This document shows, piece after piece, positions 29,521-41,100 of a stretch of DNA of 64,000 nt. Positions within the stretch are counted from its first letter, which is position 1. Every line of letters starts with the position of its first letter. The translations under genes were made by a program, and so were the position numbers. A model generated the notes under the pieces. That model worked only from the letters and a program-made list of their open reading frames with translations. It ran no database searches and was not told the DNA's origin. This DNA is from Siphonodentalium dalli (taxonomy: Eukaryota > Mollusca > Scaphopoda > Gadilida > Siphonodentaliidae): contig CP136064.1 in the NCBI GenBank assembly GCA_032622095.1, positions 38,492,426 through 38,556,425 on the forward strand, in the 5' to 3' direction.

Positions 29521-31189
29521 TAAAATATAAGAATACACTGTAAGCTGTCGAATCAAGTAGCTTGATTTGAATATTTACAAATAACTTGACTGCCAAATGA
29601 TTTATGATACAATTAAGGGCATAACCCATGTGAATGTTGTAGATATTCAGGGCTGAGAAAATATATCATAATTTGCTTGAAAATAGCAGCAAGATGGTTC
29701 ACATCGAAATGACGATTCATCGTTTTCTTCACCTTTATAACTAACTCAGCCAAAAAGATGAGCAAATGAATGCGCTATGTATAGACATTCGCTAGCTCAC
29801 TATGAATCCCATCCCCATATATATATGACTGTTGAGAAGATATAAGTGTTCAAGTGACTTTGGTAACAATTTCTCAAGGTTGTGAAATATTAACGACAAA
29901 ATATCCACTATCAGAGATGAGTTGTTACCTACTTGTTGGGATAGCCCGTAAGTCTAGTAGCTTGCTGATATCTTTGGAAGATATAGAGAGAAAAGATATA
30001 TTAATATTGCCTTGATGCCATTTTCGAGAAAATCATGATATAGGTCCCCGGCCCCAATATTTAATTGAAGTAATTGTAGAATTCTATGACTAGACGACAG
30101 ACTCCAGCAGTATATTTATCCATGTATCTCCCATTTTGCCATATAATTTCTGTGCCGAGCCAGGAGGTTTCACATGAACAATGACACAGTAATATTGACA
30201 TCTTCATCAATTTGTTTTAACATATAAATATACCTTTGGATTGTCCTAAGTCCTCACAATTTTTTTTTGCCACACAATTTGACAATAATGATTCAGCTAG
30301 CTAGGATCTAGCTATCAATCAATGCATTATGAAGTGCATTCTGCTATCAAATTACAAAGCTAGTTAGCTTCTGTATACATTATCTGCTATAAGAAATCTG
30401 ATTGCCCATCATTTCAGCAGAGACCTGTTACAGAAAGCCTTGATTGGCTATTCTCTATCGGAAAAAAATTATCATGTCTGTAGTAATGAAAAGGTCAATA
30501 TATATATACATCTTTATAGTTATGAAAACAAGTCTCCATAGTTGGTGCCCAATTATTTGGGACATCATGGTTCAGTTGGAATGTTTCCAGGGGCAATTGT
30601 AATATGTAATAGATTTAGATATGTCAGTCATTCGATAACTAGTGGTTGGTGTATATATATAGAAAAACAAATAGATATCTGACTGTGAACTAATAATCTT
30701 GTGACAAGATGTTTGATTTACTTGGTCGTATAGGAAAATTCATGTGTCCTTAGTATGGGAGGCCTTTCTCACATTTATTCCTTATTTGAGCTGAAGTACA
30801 AATAATTGCGGTACTGAAGCACAAATAATATGAGCTATTTGTGCTGAAGTGAATATTTCCACTGAAGCGTAAATCATTTACGCTGAAACAATTGACTTGC
30901 GCTGAAGCGCCAATGATTTGCACTAAAGAGCAAATACTTCATATTTACACTGAATCGTATTTCATTTGCTCTGAAGCGCAAATAATGAAAGTGTTAACGA
31001 CACTGTAGATCAATTTGGAGAGGGGATAAGTTCATGTGTAATTACATGGATTTTATATTGTTTAATACTGAAAAACAAGATGGCCGACAGCAGCCAAGTT
31101 TTTGACCGATTCAACCGAAAACATATTATATATCGTTCCCATCGACATGTCAATTGCAACCTCCATGAATATTTTCATGATGTTCAGAT
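29521..31189. other. TWNK upstream region, no gene recognised
   Basis: AT-rich DNA between the TWNK start and the hAT-like insertion. It contains (TA)n patches (ATATATATA near 29818, 30498 and 30652), the GCTGAAGCGCAAAT array, and a short frame at 31080 beginning ATGGCCGACAGCAGCC that has no family match. A TWNK non-coding exon and promoter may lie here. Confidence 0.5.
30760..30990. repeat. Degenerate GCTGAAGCGCAAAT array in the intergenic region
   Basis: Words such as GCTGAAGCACAAAT, GCTGAAGCGCCAAT and CTGAAGCGCAAATA recur about every 25 bp. The preceding GGAGGCCTTTCTCACATTTA resembles the end of the nested element at 31984-34345, so this is probably the end of a related element. Confidence 0.5.
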
Positions 31190-32587
31190 TAGGGCCCTAC
31201 GAATCGGGTGTTTTCATTTCGAATCGAATCTCGAATCGAATCAAGCGAATGATTCAAAATTGAATCGAATCTCGAATCGAATCATTGTTACTGATCGGCC
31301 AATCGAGTTAAAATACATAGAACTTTGAAGAAATAACTAAAATTGCCTAGCGAAAACCACCTGGTGATCGTCGATGTAGTGCAATATGCGCAGATTATGC
31401 GCTTATATACCTAGACACCTCTATGCATTTTCTGTGCCTGAGCAATCGTTGAGTACAGATAAGAGCATATACATGCATGAGAACAATGACAACGTAAATA
31501 CAGACAAGCGTACCGCGTGATGCCTGCTTCGTTTCATTGAATAGCGCATTATTTTTCGCTACACTTGCGATGATTGTGTTGTCTGTTGCTTGAACTGACA
31601 CACTTAATTACCCGGACAATATTTACAAAAATACTCAGTACTTAGATTCAGACACGCATTTCCGCAAATCAAACAAAGATCTAAAATCTGGCATACATGT
31701 GTGTTATGGAATTCCAATGATTCCTGGAACAAAACTAGCACACAGCCTAGCTTGTATGGTAATTTTGTTGTTCACTAATGTCATTCTTATAGATTGGGTC
31801 AATTAATTATAGATTAGTTGGCGATAACATTACATGTCCAGCCATCAGACGTTTAAGGTGAAAATTACTAAGTTATTATAGTGGATTTTCTTTTCTGGCA
31901 AGAGCACTGCATGTGGTCTGCAGAAAGCACGGAAATGCACCCGTCACCAAAGATTTGACCAAATCTGAATCATTGTTATAGAAGGCCAAATTCACATTTA
32001 ATAATTAATTACGCTTAAGCGCAATCAATTGTGCTTAAGTGTAATTATTTGCGCTTAAGCGCAATCAATGGTTATATGTAACAAAACACCCCTGGTGGAT
32101 AAATAGGTTTCTCCATAACTTACCATTAACTCCTATTGACATATCACCTCTTGGTTTCATTGGTTTGGATGGGTAGGGAGCTAGCCCAACTTCTTTATCA
32201 AAATGGCTGACTCGCAATAGTATCACTTTCTGTTTTAGTTGGAGCTACTCGTGATAGCATTATATTATCTTTGGTATATATTAGTTGGGGCTACTTGCAA
32301 TAGCATAATTTCTGTATTAGTCGGGGCGACATTGATTTTCTTAAATTTTCGAGTATACAGGCACACCATATGAGGAAAGCAAGCCCGCGGTGACACCACA
32401 TTCACACTATATGATCATGGAAATACTATAGATTTGTGCAAGAGATGCTGATTTAATAGGAAAAACTAGAGCTCCATGACTGAGACACCAAAGCTCCAGT
32501 AATTACACACCATTTTTTTTGGACAGGGATGCTGATAATATGAAAATAGGGTTTTTTCCCTTGATTTAAGTCAATAAGTAAACCATA

Positions 32588-32799
32588 CAGTAATGCTCTA
32601 ATTAATCGACTCCTTAACCACAGCAGAATTATGGGTAACTTTTCAGGATTTAGTCGGAAATATGGCTTGTTGCCATTCATCGGAAAGCTCTCGAGAGCTT
32701 TTCGATGAATGGCAACAAGCCATATTTCCAACTAAATCCTGAAAAGTTACCCATAATTCTGCTGTGGTTAAGAAGTCGATTAATTAGAGCATTATACTG
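32588..32799. mobile_element. Tc1/mariner-type foldback MITE, near-perfect palindrome of about 212 bp
   Basis: TA-CAGTAATGCTCTAATTAAT to ATTAATTAGAGCATTATACTG-TA. The arms match almost throughout, meeting at AGCTCTCGAGAGCT near 32692. It is nested inside the hAT-like element at 31190-34455. Confidence 0.8.
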
Positions 32800-33973
32800 T
32801 ATGAGGTAAGAAAGCCCTCATGCAGTGACACCGCATGCATGTATAGGATATTACCATAGTAAAGGCCAAAATCTGTGCAAAAATACATTAAAAAACATCA
32901 TACAAAAAATTACTAGAGTTCCGGGAAGGAGACATCAATTCTTTGGATAGAGGGATGCTGATAAGGCCAAAAAAAAAAGATAGTATGTTTCCGATAACGA
33001 AGTGAAAAAATTAGGGTAGGTATAGGTAGGGAATTTTTTTTTTTTTTTTTTTTATTTTGATATTTTTTATCCAGCTGCAGAAATATTGAATTACCTCGAC
33101 CGAAAATGACATAAAATGCCAACTTGTGTTGTGGGAAAGTATTACTTGATAAAAACACAGCACTAGGAAATATACATTAAGATTGATGAAAGATCAAACT
33201 TACTTCATGCTTTAATAAGGATGTTATTTATTTTTCACATACCACATTTTATAAATTTGGCTATAAACTTGGTATGAGATTGATATCATGTCACTAACTT
33301 TTATAAGAATTTTACCCATAATACCGCCATTATACCGTACTTGTATTGTGACAACAGCATCCCATTGTCTAGAGGTAGCCAGTGCACCCAACCAGCTAGC
33401 ATGCCTGGTTTTTGGAAACAGTAGCTGTACCCCTAACATATGTGGTCATAACCTATATACATGTATATATACAGATACACACACGTCTGTTTATAGTGTT
33501 CCTACCGGTACTCTCAGGCTCCAAGAAAATAATAAATGGGCATGCATGTTTATTTGGAACTCATGAATATGTTCTATAAGTCCCAAACAATGCATAATGG
33601 TAAAGCAGGCATGAGATCCTGACTCTCATGAAATTAAAATTGCAAGATTCATGCCTAATATCAATCCACAACCCTGGCCCACACCTGTGGCTTTTGAGAC
33701 AACTGTCACACGTATTCATGTCACTTATCACAGGCTTATGTTAGAAACCATGTGTTTTGCACCTAATGATTATCAATATTTATGAGCATTAGCGGTAAAA
33801 ACAGTAAAAAAAAAATATATCAATAAAAAGATTAGGGTCGGCGGGTTATTTTTAGGGTCGGTCGATGTACGGAAACATATAGTATCTTTTTTCTTTGGCC
33901 TATTAATATGTAATTTATATAATAGGGATTATCATTGTTGAACACATACTCACAGTTGACTGTTGAGTACAGG

Positions 33974-34221
33974 TTAAAATTAGCCCAATGCTCATCTTGT
34001 GTTGCTAGGACGTGATACACCAGGTCATGCTAATAGTTTATGGGTAGGTTAGATAGTTAGTCACAATTACGCTTAAGCATAATTAATTATATACGCTTAA
34101 AATTAGCCCAATGCTCATCTTGTGTTGCTAGGACGTGATACACCAGGTCATGCTAATAGTTTATGGGTAGGTTAGATAGTTAGTCACAATTACGCTTAAG
34201 CATAATTAATTATAGACGCTT
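33974..34221. repeat. Tandem duplication of a 124-bp segment
   Basis: Two nearly identical copies begin TTAAAATTAGCCCAATGCTC and end in AATTACGCTTAAGCATAATT. The copies differ at very few bases, so the duplication is recent. Confidence 0.9.
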
Positions 34222-34764
34222 AAGCGTAAATGCCCTATTTGCGCTTAAGCACAATATGTGGTATTTGCGCTTAAGCGCAATTATTTGCGCTTAAGCGCAA
34301 TCAATTGCTCTTAAGCGCAATTCATTATTAAATGTGAATTTGGCCTCCCATACATTGTCATGATTGTGGCCGATTTCGAATCGAATCAGACGAACGATTC
34401 GAATTGCATCAAATCGATTGATTCGAATTGCATCAAATCGATTCGCAGGGCCCTAGTTCAGATGGATGGTACAGTCTCTAGCCCATACTAATGTATTGAA
34501 TTTTGAAATCCAAGATGCCATGTATTTTTTGCAGAATTATCCCAAAAAGGCAAAATGACTTGTTCCAACTTCCAATCTACATGTCAATGTCAACAGCCAT
34601 GGACAATTTCATAATGGTCCGACCAAATTTAAGATATGACCTGTAGCACGTTCGAGCTTCCAAATTAAGTTTTTTTATTTGCCGCATATCGTTGACACTA
34701 TTTAAAATGTTACATCGAACTTTCGTATCTGACTTTCATGATATAAACATTGCCATGTGCTCAG

Positions 34765-34785
34765 CACGTGTATTTGTCACGTGAC
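34765..34785. promoter_or_regulatory. Paired E-boxes upstream of ABCF3
   Basis: CACGTG at 34765-34770 and the palindrome GTCACGTGAC at 34776-34785 lie about 270-290 bp before the ABCF3 ATG. GTCACGTGAC is the preferred site of USF/MITF/TFEB-type bHLH-Zip factors. The sequence here is free of recognised repeats, which fits a proximal promoter. No TATA box was identified. Confidence 0.5.
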
Positions 34786-35054
34786 AAATTAAATACAACT
34801 CAAGTGCACTAAATCGCGTAACTCGTCTATGGTGTATTTAAAGCATTCTTATTTCTGAATGCGAAGATTGTTGTGTGGTCGGCAGAACACGAATTACACG
34901 TTTCGTTGTTCGCCCTCTCGTTCGTCTGTTTCTTTCTTTTACAAGAAAATTTGTCTTTTAAACGCTCTCCTGCCAAAAAACTCAGAGTACGCTAACACGT
35001 TTTATAGTCAGTCACTCACTGAGTCAGTGAAACTTCCGGTTACTCAAAATAAAA

Positions 35055-35127
35055 ATGTCTGCTTGCCGTGATGTAATCGCGAAAACATTCCCACAAATTG
35101 ACACGGAAATAACCACTTACGTTAACG
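35055..35127 (+). CDS. ABCF3: ABCF3 exon 1 (start codon)
   Basis: The exon has 73 coding bases, AAAAATG context, 24 codons plus one base, and donor G|GTAATTG. It encodes MSACRDVIAKTFPQIDTEIT then TYVN, matching human MATCAEILRSEFPEIDGQVF then DYVTG. Phase 1 joins exactly to exon 2. It is too short to stand out as an ORF and was found by protein similarity. Confidence 0.92.
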
Positions 35128-38100
35128 GTAATTGTTCTTTTTCCATAGAAACCATACAAAAGAACATCCAGGTCTCCTCAGTTGTATTATTTCTCTTTTG
35201 AATACCTGTGACTGGTCGAAAACGTTTTCAGAAATTCCGGTGCCGTGCCGAATCATGATCATCTGAGCAGGACCACGCCGGACACGTTTTTTTCTTCTTT
35301 GGTGTATTTGAATTCGCATTCATGTTCGCGGGTTTGGATTCTCACTCACGAAAACCGAAGAGTGAGAATCCTAACGTCTGAGCATATTACTGGTCTGCTC
35401 AAGATTGGTGTCTGAATCGCCAATTTCGCGATCTCGTCTCTCGTCTTCAGCGGTCTTCTCTCCTACACATATTATAAAAATAAGTGTCCCTCTTAACACA
35501 GTCCTCAGCCGCTTACAACGCAGTTGGAACATCAATTCAATGTGGTTGTTGCATAACGTGTTGAAGGTACATTGTGACCGCGTTTGAGTTTAACATACAC
35601 ACCTTCTCAAAAGTAATGGCCCGGCCGGCCTCCCGACCGCGTTACGACCGCTTTGGAGCACAGTCCCTAGGAATCACTGTTAGTTGAATAACATTTTTCC
35701 GCCAAGGAGAAGCCCTTCAACTGAACTATATGGATTATTATCCTCGGCCTTGTGTTATCAGGAGGGTTAAAATTTATTGTCCGTTTATTAGCCTACTCCG
35801 GTCAATCAGCGACTCCTGTCAATCAGTGCTTGGATTAGCTCACGCATGGATGCGTCCCGTGCAAATCTCGCTCTCTTAACAATTCATCTAGCCAGTTTTA
35901 TTTCTCTCCTTGGACCTATCAGACGTGGTTTTAACTAAAGGAAGTATTTCTCTATTGCGAGTTTATCAACTCAATATTTATTGTTGATCACAAACTTGCA
36001 ATTTATCCGTTGCTTACCCGGTCGTTTCATATTTATAAGTTCGCGCAGAAACTCTTCGTTTCATAGTATGCGCAACGCTATTTATAAATATTCCGTGTTT
36101 TTATCGACCCATTTTATCTAAACAAAATTTGGAATTGGAATCGACAAAATCACGTTGTGAACTTCGCCATTGATGGCCATTTTGACAATGACTACAGACG
36201 CACATCGTTTACTTGTAGCGAACCTATTTTGCATTATTGTGCAACATATACGGTGGCATGAATCGTCCGATTTCTGAGTCCACGTGGTACGGTATGCGAA
36301 GTCTCCTAATTTCGTGCTAACTATATTTCATGATGCCGACTTCTTGCTACGTTCATTTCATGTACACTACATAATCGTATCTGCAACAGCTCTGTTATTG
36401 CGCAGAAAGTTGGCCAGGACAGAAATGTCTCCTTTGGCGATAATTTACATGTATTAATAAACAAGATAGAAGTTAGAACTTGTAATCCAATGAAATTTCT
36501 TTTGCCTCAACTACTTCAATTGTAAGTTGAAGTTGAGCGACTGGAACTTAACCGACATTTGGTAAATGATTATCACAGAACATCATTGTACATATACAAC
36601 ATGTCGTTATAATTAATTGTGCTTACCGATTAATTTTTGCATATCTTAGCTAGCCCGAATGTATTACTATTAACATGATGGCTCTTATTTGGATACTTGG
36701 AACGTCGCAAACGTTACATCGACTTCAAGATATTTATTTGAAACTCTGACTCTGTTCTTGCGATTCCATTTCCTTTCCCTCATTGTATTATCGGAACAAT
36801 CGTTAGAAACAATGAGATTATGTTTGTTATAACATATAGTATTATATGGCCTGTGTTCAAATAATGCTGTGTCTCTTGAATAGTCTCTTTCTTTACATGT
36901 CTGTCCAGTATTACTGACAGTGTCCGCTTGCTACTAATCGTGCAACTGGTTTGATTGGGGACTAGGATTATCTGACACAAGATTGGGCACTAAGGATTTT
37001 CATTTCAAGTTCCAGGGCTCAAAATACATTTCATTTTGCGAGAATCAAATGCTGAATCATGTCAGTCATGAGGCTCTGAAAATTGTAAAGTTTTGTGAGA
37101 ATCATTACGGGAATCGATTTGGTGATTCTCGTCGAATCTTGAAGCCTGAGTTCCCATTGTCGAATGGCGATCTCCATCACTTCATATCGGTACTGTCGTT
37201 ATTTCGGCGACAATTGTGTCTGTTTCTTTGCAATCACTCAATGTATTTTGCAGAATGGACTTCCCTGTTCGATGACTGCACAGATATGCAAATGCAGTAG
37301 CCTGAACCTTCAGCTATAGTTTGCTTAAATATCCAAGGATACTTCCGTCCATGGTCAGATCTCTTTGGAGAAATTTGGGATGCGAGCCTTTGGCTGGCCT
37401 ACTTGACAGTACTTGTGGCATGTCACCATATCCGTGTGACCTAGCATGGTCGCAGTGTTGAAATGATTCATTGGCTAGCCAGTGTCTCAATAAATTTTCA
37501 GTCAACAATGTTTATACTTTTGATGATTTTGATGTTTGACATTTCCACGTGTTCACTGTAACAAATAGACAACATCTGAACTGTTATCCTCAGATATTAG
37601 TGTTTGTAGATACATTCAAATTACGAATTTAAATGATACAAAATGGTGAGCTTAAAAACATGTATGGCCAGCCATAATTGTTCCATACTAGTACAAGGGT
37701 ATCAGTGCCTCAAAGGCTCAATGACATACGAACTGACTATATCAATATGGCGTAAATTTTCACTGATACCGACATACTTCTGCGCTTTCAATCCGTGAAT
37801 AGTCAAGGTGAACTACTATGCATTTATATTGTCATGTGCCCCCGATGCACTGTCAATAGCCTTTCCAACAGAGTCCATCACTTGGCTCTCTACCTTCTAT
37901 TTCCACATAGAAAGATCAAATGTCAAATAGCCTTCACTCATGTATTAAGCACAGTTACAGGAAATGCATTTATATTGCGCAGGGCCGCTGCCACTATAAT
38001 TTCCATCAGAGACCAACACATGGCTCTTTTCCTTCTATTGCCTCATATCCAATTGATTATCGGGCAAATAACAGAAAGGACAGCATTTGTATTGTCACAC

Positions 38101-41100
38101 ATATAAAGTGCAGTTACATGAACAGTGTTTCTATTTATATTGCGCACAACCACTGCAGGCCTGCGTATTGGAGGCGAACGACGGTTCGGTTCACCTGGAG
38201 GTTGTGAAATCTAGGTCGCGTCAAAGTTGTATGTGGCTCTCGTGATACTGAATATAACAGTTTGTGTACCTATGGGTACCTAAGCACAACCAGACAACCG
38301 ACAAATACGTTACGGCTTCAGATTTATTTTGCATTCGGCAGGCCTGCCCGTGCCAATTTCAAAAGAGTCCAAAACATGGCTCTTCTCTTTCTATTACTAC
38401 GTATCCATGATTATCTGGTAAATAGAAAACCTATATGAATAACACAAATGAAAGCATTTGTATCATCACACATATAAAGCGCCGTTCCCAAAGAAGCCTT
38501 TATATTGTGCATGACCACTGCCCAGTACCAGTGACTGGCGGGGTGCTACCATCGTTGATTTGGAAAACAAATCTTCAAGGGCGAATGCCACAGCTCCTGA
38601 GCCTTAGGGTGGGGAAGACTCATCATGTGCCACTAATAGCGCACCAGCCAACCAGACTTCAGTTCTTCCCAGATGTAACCGCAGCTCGAGCTCTCATTTG
38701 CTCTCGCAATTCAGAAGACGGATGTACTTGCGCCTGTATAATCATCAGTTGTGTTTTTCTCAAATTCAATGTCATTGTGGGATAGACCTCATAACATGCA
38801 TGTTCCATGGCACTTTCACATTCCCATAATTTAACTGCGATGGGAACGATTTTATATATACCTTCCAATAGTTTAATATTGAATAAATGATTACTATGAC
38901 CATGCACCTTCTGTCAAGAGGGAACAGTGCACAGTTTAATATTCGTGAATTAGAAAATTACAATTGCTTAAGGCTGCGTGAACAATTGCTCCTGTCTCCT
39001 GGGAAGGACTGAGACTTCTGACTCTTCCCCACGGTCCGTGGCCCACTCCATTACGTGAGTGGGTCTTGTCCCCCTGGAATCATACTCCCTCGGGATATTC
39101 CAGGCCTGCTCCACCATCTGCGGACTTTCTGTAAGTGTATAAAACGTTCTCCTCACCGTAAGCAAGGACTCCGCTATGTTCTTGCACAGGAGAAATCGGA
39201 TCTCATCGTCCTCTTCGCCGAGAAAAGACAGTATCTTACCTGCGGTTTAATTTCAAGCAGGTAAGATCACGTGGCCATCGTAAATAACGGAATTTACCTT
39301 ATTAACCTTGTTTTGCAATAACTAACAAATGTTTTGTATATTATGCTTGCTAATAACTAACAGAATGTCTTGTCTTGCTTATTGTCGAACGAGATTCGAC
39401 TTTGATGGCCGTACGGGTTGCTCATGAATTTACGCGATATTGTCATAGTTGGTTGAGGGCCCATTGGTCCATGGTTTTACATTTTGAGCAAACGTACCAG
39501 TCTTAACTCGGGCAGGAACCATTCGGTCCCCCCTGGTCATGCTGCAAGCCCCGTCTTCTGCAGACCGTGGGAGGCAGGGTACCGTCCTCCGGAGATTCGG
39601 GCAACCAATCCTCCAGGACACAAGCACCCGCGCCTTTGGCGACTGTTCTGGGTGGGGAAGCCTCGTTGTCCCGTGCCGCACAAAGCGCACTAGCCAACTG
39701 GCCTTCTGACGCTTCCCCACGGCGCCGTGGCCCACTCCATTACGAGGGTCGGTCTTGTCCCCCTGGAAACGTCATCCCAAGTGATACGTCCAGGCCTGCT
39801 CCTCTGCCGTCAGGGGATCCTAGTGGTATGTCATCGACGTTTATGTCAGCGTGTCGGGACCACCTGCATTTGGGAGATTCGGTGGGGGGCTTTCCCTGGT
39901 CAAATGGATCCTTTCAATTTCCCTTTTTTCCGCCATTTTGGCCTTGGGGTGGGAAATAACACCTTAAAATCTAACTGCGAGCGCAATTGTTCCTCGTTCG
40001 AGCCATTCCCAGTGTGGGCTTCCCTCTAGTACCTTACCTCAACCTGATGCAGGCTGTTCTGTTGCTGGCGTCGATCCTGACATGCTTTCTAGTTTCTATA
40101 ATTCTCCTGGCGTCTGATGGCTTTGACGACGATGAGCAAGGATCTCGGGCCGACGGTGGTTCCCACTGTCAGTCAAGGATTCTGTCGTTCCTAGGGAACT
40201 CGCTTTGCGTACGACACGACACGGGTCGATCTCTTGGAAAAAACTTCATCACAGGATATGTGTCAAATCTTGTTACAATGTATTACACAAACTTTGCACA
40301 ACTGTACCAGTCCTTGGGCTGTACCAGTTCGCGCCCCCTGGTCCTGCATCAGCAGACCGTGGCAGGCAGAGTGCCGTTCTCGGAGATTCGGGCAACCAAT
40401 CCTCCGGGACAATAGCACCCGAGCCTTTGGAGGCTGTTCTGTGTGAGGAAGACTCGCTGTCGCGTACCGTCTATAGCGCTTTCTATTTGGGAAGATATAA
40501 ATAGTAAATACCGCCATCACTCTCATCGCAGGACACGAGAGAAAAGCAGCAGCAGAAGAAGAAGTCTCTACTGCTCGGTTTCTACTAATAGCTGGCACGT
40601 ATGGTATGGCACTGCCTGGGATGTTTATTCCAAAAGACAAGGGGGGAGGTACAAGCTTGAGCAATGCTGGAATCTGAATTTATGAGCTCTTTCACATAAC
40701 ATATCAAAGCCGATTCATGACTAAATCACATTTACATGAAATCTGTTTGGAAGAGTACATTCCCGTCAAACTGGAATATTAAATTTATTGCTCGTTGCCT
40801 CCTCCTGGGCTTGCATTCTATTCCATATAGTTCAGTTGAAGGGCTTCTCCTTGGCGGAAAAATATAATTTTTATATTAAAATTAGTTTTTCCTCAAGGGA
40901 AGCCCGAAACTGAACTATCATAGATCCCTCCCATGGCGGTGCCATTCCCAACCCCGCGACTCGCAAATCTTACTATTAAAAGTCGGAAATAAAACTGGCT
41001 AGATGAATTGTTAAGAGAGCGAGATTTGCACGGGACGCATCCATGCGTGAGCTAATCCGAGCACTGATTGACCGGAGTCGCTGATTGACCGGAGTAGGCT

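Larger units (their letters stand above)
31984..34345. mobile_element. Nested element with GGCCAAATTCACATTT ends and CGCTTAAGCG arrays
   Basis: The left end GGCCAAATTCACATTTAATA and right end TATTAAATGTGAATTTGGCC are matching inverted repeats. Inside each end are repeated GCGCTTAAGCGCAAT words. A 124-bp segment is tandemly duplicated at 33974-34097 and 34098-34221. Confidence 0.65.
31190..34455. mobile_element. hAT-like element 1, 3.27 kb, with nested elements
   Basis: TAGGGCCCTACGAATCG at the left and CGATTCGCAGGGCCCTA at the right, with exact 8-bp duplication GTTCAGAT (31182-31189, 34456-34463). Subterminal arrays of GAATCGAATC lie just inside both ends. The interior holds an inverted-repeat element (31984-34345) and a foldback MITE (32588-32799). 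No hAT transposase domain was seen. It fills most of the TWNK-ABCF3 intergenic space. Confidence 0.85.

Noticed and set aside
31080-31328. Plus ORF beginning MADSSQVFDRFNRKH
   Set aside because: It crosses the hAT-like element border at 31190 into the GAATCGAATC array, so the second half is repeat translation.
35122-35319. Minus-strand ORF containing MIMIRHGTG, reminiscent of phosphoglycerate-mutase RHG motifs
   Set aside because: Only a few residues fit. The rest is unlike the family, and the frame overlaps the ABCF3 exon 1 donor region.
36983-37300. Plus ORF of 105 codons inside the DIRS-like element
   Set aside because: No similarity to RT, RNase H, Gag or recombinase that I can see. Kept only as part of the element interior.
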